Of a DNA stretch of 7,484 nucleotides, positions 5,130 through 7,484 are shown piece after piece (position 1 is the stretch's first letter; every line of letters starts with the position of its first letter). A program made the translations under genes and the position numbers. The stretch spans positions 1-7,484 of the forward strand of contig JADFIX010000155.1 of NCBI GenBank assembly GCA_022566435.1, written 5' to 3'. This DNA is from Planctomycetota bacterium (GTDB lineage Bacteria > Planctomycetota > Phycisphaerae > UBA1845). The notes under the pieces were generated by a model. It was not told the DNA's origin. It ran no database searches and was given only the letters and a program-made list of their open reading frames with translations.

Positions 5130-6503
5130 TTAACGGAAGGTAGGCAACTGCATCACGTGCAGGTACTTACCGGCAAACAAGTAGAGCTTATCTTTGACAC
5201 GCCAGGGACTAATCAATCCGTCACCTGCTGGCCACTTGGCGTAACCACGTTTGTCCGGAGTAATGGTCACGAAATCGGTCGTATAACCGTAGCGCATTTT
5301 CGGCACATCCGCTCCGATTCGGCTCTCACTCCAAACCACCAGGTATTTGTGTTTACCGGCACGATTCTTGCCCAGATAGCCGATAAAGCCAGGCCGATAG
5401 ATCCCAAGCTGCGCGTCCTTGCCACTCGTCGGGCGAATCATCGGGTTCTCGGGAAACAGGTCCCACTTTCTACCGTCCTGGGAACGGGCAAAGCCAACAC
5501 TGCAGGCTCCCTTCGCATCCGTTCCACGCAAGAAGGCCAGCCACTCACCCGTGGGCAAACGCTGAATCGCATGGTACGAAGACGTGCCATACATCCATGC
5601 CTTCTTCGTCGTGGTCAACACGGGCAGAATCTTGGGAACGTTGACCTTGTCACTCCCCTCGTCTTTTACAATCGTCCATTTGTGTGACGACAAGTCGGGC
5701 GATGTGGCCAACGCCGTCATCTGATTCCCACCACCAGGATAGTCGGGGTGCTCCTCCCAAAGTCTGTGAAAGTGATTGTAGTAGTGAAAATACATGAACC
5801 ATAATTGCGCATCCTCGTTCCAGACTAGCGATGGACTCGAGTAGTGCGAGGGGTCACCTTGTTTCCCGGGAGAATGCGGGTTGACGAGCACCATGCTGTG
5901 GTCCCGGCTGGGGTCGAGTTTCTTGAGCTTGTGGTACGGGCCTTCGATCGAGTCCGCAATGGCACAAGCAATCCCCGACGTCGGATCATGGTGGGCATAG
6001 TAGAGATAAAACTTGCCATCGGGATTCTTGCCTCGATCATTACGAACCATCGAGGGATAACCTACCGTGTCGTCTTTTCTCGCCTCTGGCTTCCAAGTGC
6101 TGTATTCCCAGGCTTCAGAGCGCCGCAAAATCTTTTTGCTGCTCACCACGTCCAGTGGTAATTGACCAGTCATGTCGGACAGATCGACGCACTTCAAATT
6201 ATTGTCCAGTCTGCCATCGAGTTGGCGAGGCATCGGGGGAATCAGCTTTCGAACGTATTGCTGGTCCGCGAGACTTAACTTGGCAAGAGCAACCGTGATT
6301 TCCTTTTTGTCATCGCGCCTTAGTACTACTTGCTTGCCAACGACGCGTACAAACACAGCTTCAATGCTGAATTTCCCCGTCGAATCCTTCCAGGTTCGCG
6401 ATGGCGGTTGCGACTGACCAGATACGGGAGTGTGGAAAAAGCAATACACAATAAAAGCGACAACAACTCTATTCACCACAACTCCTCTCAGCGACGACCG
6501 CAT
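5130..6503 (-). CDS. secreted protein with SHD1 domain and GH43-like five-bladed propeller
   Basis: The 457-residue protein has a signal peptide (basic MRSSLRG, hydrophobic 13-23, likely cleavage near VSG at 27-29). It then has an SHD1-type domain at about 36-86 (RTWKDSTGKFSIEAVFVRV ... ALAKLSLADQQYVRKL), a short module common in planctomycete secreted proteins. From about 145 to the end it resembles the GH43/GH32 propeller superfamily: VGYPSMVRND, GKFYLYYAHHDP, HYSSPSLVWNEDAQLWFMYF, YRPGFIGYLG and KYLVVWSES look like successive blade strands. A polysaccharide-degrading role outside the cytoplasm is likely. The three catalytic acids cannot be assigned by eye, so activity and substrate are open. 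I chose the ATG at 6501-6503 because it places the signal peptide at the N-terminus; a TTG at 6546-6548 would add 15 residues. No good Shine-Dalgarno precedes either. It converges with the SGNH gene and shares strand with the cyclase, but 630 bp separates them. Confidence 0.78.
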   Translation of the reverse strand: MRSSLRGVVVNRVVVAFIVYCFFHTPVSGQSQPPSRTWKDSTGKFSIEAVFVRVVGKQVVLRRDDKKEITVALAKLSLADQQYVRKLIPPMPRQLDGRLDNNLKCVDLSDMTGQLPLDVVSSKKILRRSEAWEYSTWKPEARKDDTVGYPSMVRNDRGKNPDGKFYLYYAHHDPTSGIACAIADSIEGPYHKLKKLDPSRDHSMVLVNPHSPGKQGDPSHYSSPSLVWNEDAQLWFMYFHYYNHFHRLWEEHPDYPGGGNQMTALATSPDLSSHKWTIVKDEGSDKVNVPKILPVLTTTKKAWMYGTSSYHAIQRLPTGEWLAFLRGTDAKGACSVGFARSQDGRKWDLFPENPMIRPTSGKDAQLGIYRPGFIGYLGKNRAGKHKYLVVWSESRIGADVPKMRYGYTTDFVTITPDKRGYAKWPAGDGLISPWRVKDKLYLFAGKYLHVMQLPTFR

Positions 6504-7132
6504 CGCAACTGCGTTATGACGACTCTTTGAACAACCGAAGCTCGTCAAAACAAGATTCTATCCAGCAAGAAATTAGCTCGCAATCAGCCTCAACAATACC
6601 AAGGGGCACGAACTAGCAATTTCCGGTCACGAAAAGACAGATTGGTTTCTCGTTTGCCGAGACCGTCCCAAATTGGTTGAAAATAGGGCGCGAATAGGAC
6701 ATGCTCGAGAGCCTCATCCGAAGAGCGGCAAGCGACGCGCTTACGAACCACTAGCTCACAACCCGGCCGTGGTCGCGACGGCGAACTCGCCGCCACGTGG
6801 CATCCGCTTGTGTCCAATCTGAACCGTGAATCGAGAGCAGCTCACGCCAAAACAGCTGATTGAACTACCGGAATGTACGGTGCTCGGCCGCAGTGCGAGC
6901 AACGTGGCGAAAACTCGCGCGGAAAGTGCAGATTGTCGTGACAGACAGCTGAGCTGAGTTTTTTGACTGCACGGGTTCCTTGTCCTGGTGCGTGCGGATG
7001 TTCTTGAAACCACACAAATACCGGGACTTGGACCGTCGCACTAGCCCAAATCACCAATCGGCCGATGAAATATCCGGGCTAGACATGGCGATTCGCGATG
7101 GCATGAAAGTCGGCGGCGGATCGTGGTCGATG
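6504..7132. other. gene-free stretch between the GH43-like gene and the cyclase gene
   Basis: Frames are open but no translation resembles a known family. It should hold the promoter of the GH43-like gene, though no convincing -35/-10 pair is visible. A small nested palindrome lies at 6768-6797 (CGTGG/CCACG outside, GGCGA/TCGCC inside). An IS1380-end-like inverted repeat lies at 7041-7082, 51 bp beyond the cyclase stop. Confidence 0.5.
7041..7082. repeat. 42-bp inverted repeat resembling an IS1380-type end
   Basis: CTAGCCC (7041-7047) and GGGCTAG (7076-7082) are perfect inverted arms. Between them is the 10-bp palindrome ATCGGCCGAT (7057-7066). The right part, ATGAAATATCCGGGCTA (7065-7081), matches the putative IS1380 end at 3481-3497 at 15 of 17 bases. 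It may be a footprint or miniature derivative of such an element. As a hairpin it could also help end the cyclase transcript, but no T-tract follows. Confidence 0.5.
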
Positions 7133-7484
7133 CTAATCACCTAACGTGTCTAGGCTTCCTTTGAAACTTGGCGTTGCTTCGAGCACCTTGTAGACCTGAA
7201 CGGGCTCCATGCGGTTCTTCACGTCGATTGTGCCGATTTCCTGGACATTGAGCGTGCCACCCGCCTGGCGAAACGTTTCTTCTTCGATGCAAATCTCATT
7301 GGGCCGGGCAAAGGTCTGAAGCCGAGCGGCCACGTTCACAATATCACCCATTGCCGTGTATTCCATGCGCTGTTCTGAACCGATGTTCCCAACGACTGCC
7401 CGACCCGAACTGATGCCAACCGTAATACGAAGCCCTGGATGTTCCTGCTTGACGTATTCATTCATCGCCAAGGCGGCTCGCATC
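7133..7484 (-). CDS. class III adenylate/guanylate cyclase, C-terminal part (cut by window edge)
   Basis: The 117 visible codons are the C-terminal half of a class III nucleotidyl cyclase catalytic domain and a short tail. Such enzymes make cAMP or cGMP from ATP or GTP as dimers. The visible sequence has [37 protein letters not shown] and [11 protein letters not shown]. The NVAAR motif supplies the asparagine and arginine that bind ribose and stabilise the transition state. The two metal-binding aspartates and any sensor domains (often CHASE, FHA, HAMP or GAF) would lie upstream, outside the window. The ATG at the edge is almost certainly internal, since the domain core starts earlier. The frame ends at TAG (7133-7135 on the plus strand). 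Nucleotide specificity cannot be judged from this part. Confidence 0.88.
   Translation of the reverse strand, partial: MRAALAMNEYVKQEHPGLRITVGISSGRAVVGNIGSEQRMEYTAMGDIVNVAARLQTFARPNEICIEEETFRQAGGTLNVQEIGTIDVKNRMEPVQVYKVLEATPSFKGSLDTLGD

Noticed and set aside
5067..5687. 206-codon plus-strand frame over the 3' end of the GH43-like gene
   Set aside because: Antisense to a well-supported domain and without motifs of its own.

Overview
The window looks like accessory DNA from a planctomycete, probably a Pirellula/Rhodopirellula-type relative. This is inferred from gene types: a secreted SHD1 + GH43-like protein, a long IS110 subtype and IS1380/IS701-type transposase debris I associate with that group, and weak Shine-Dalgarno signals on some genes. 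No rRNA or other marker gene fixes the taxonomy.

Layout. Bases 1-448 hold no recognisable gene but contain a strong 16-bp hairpin, one copy of a dispersed repeat, and a foldable stretch just upstream of an IS110-family transposase. The transposase (449-2020, +) looks intact, with the DEDD residues and the C-terminal serine in place. A 17-bp complementary pair links its last codons to sequence about 150 nt past its stop, a candidate structured RNA. Bases 2342-3497 are a mobile-element graveyard. A piece of an IS701-like transposase and the C-terminal third of an IS1380-type transposase are stitched together by copies of a REP-like sequence (core AAAGGGGTCAGGCCTCTTT in both orientations), including a perfect 71-bp direct duplication. 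An IS1380-like terminal repeat closes this block. After about 450 bp of gene-free DNA comes a GC-rich gene for a secreted SGNH/GDSL-hydrolase-like protein (3951-4820, +). It is followed by a second, diverged copy of the dispersed repeat seen at 191-255, so the two copies bracket the mobile block and the SGNH gene.

The right part is on the minus strand: a secreted protein with an N-terminal SHD1 domain and a GH43-like five-bladed propeller (5130-6503), a gene-free stretch of about 630 bp ending in an IS1380-end-like inverted repeat, and the C-terminal part of a class III adenylate/guanylate cyclase running off the right edge (7133-7484).

The genes do not form an obvious pathway. The picture is a locus that has collected insertions between ordinary planctomycete genes. 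The best candidates for something new are the structured, possibly guide-RNA-encoding flanks of the IS110 element and the composite REP-like array whose edges coincide with the edges of both transposase fragments.
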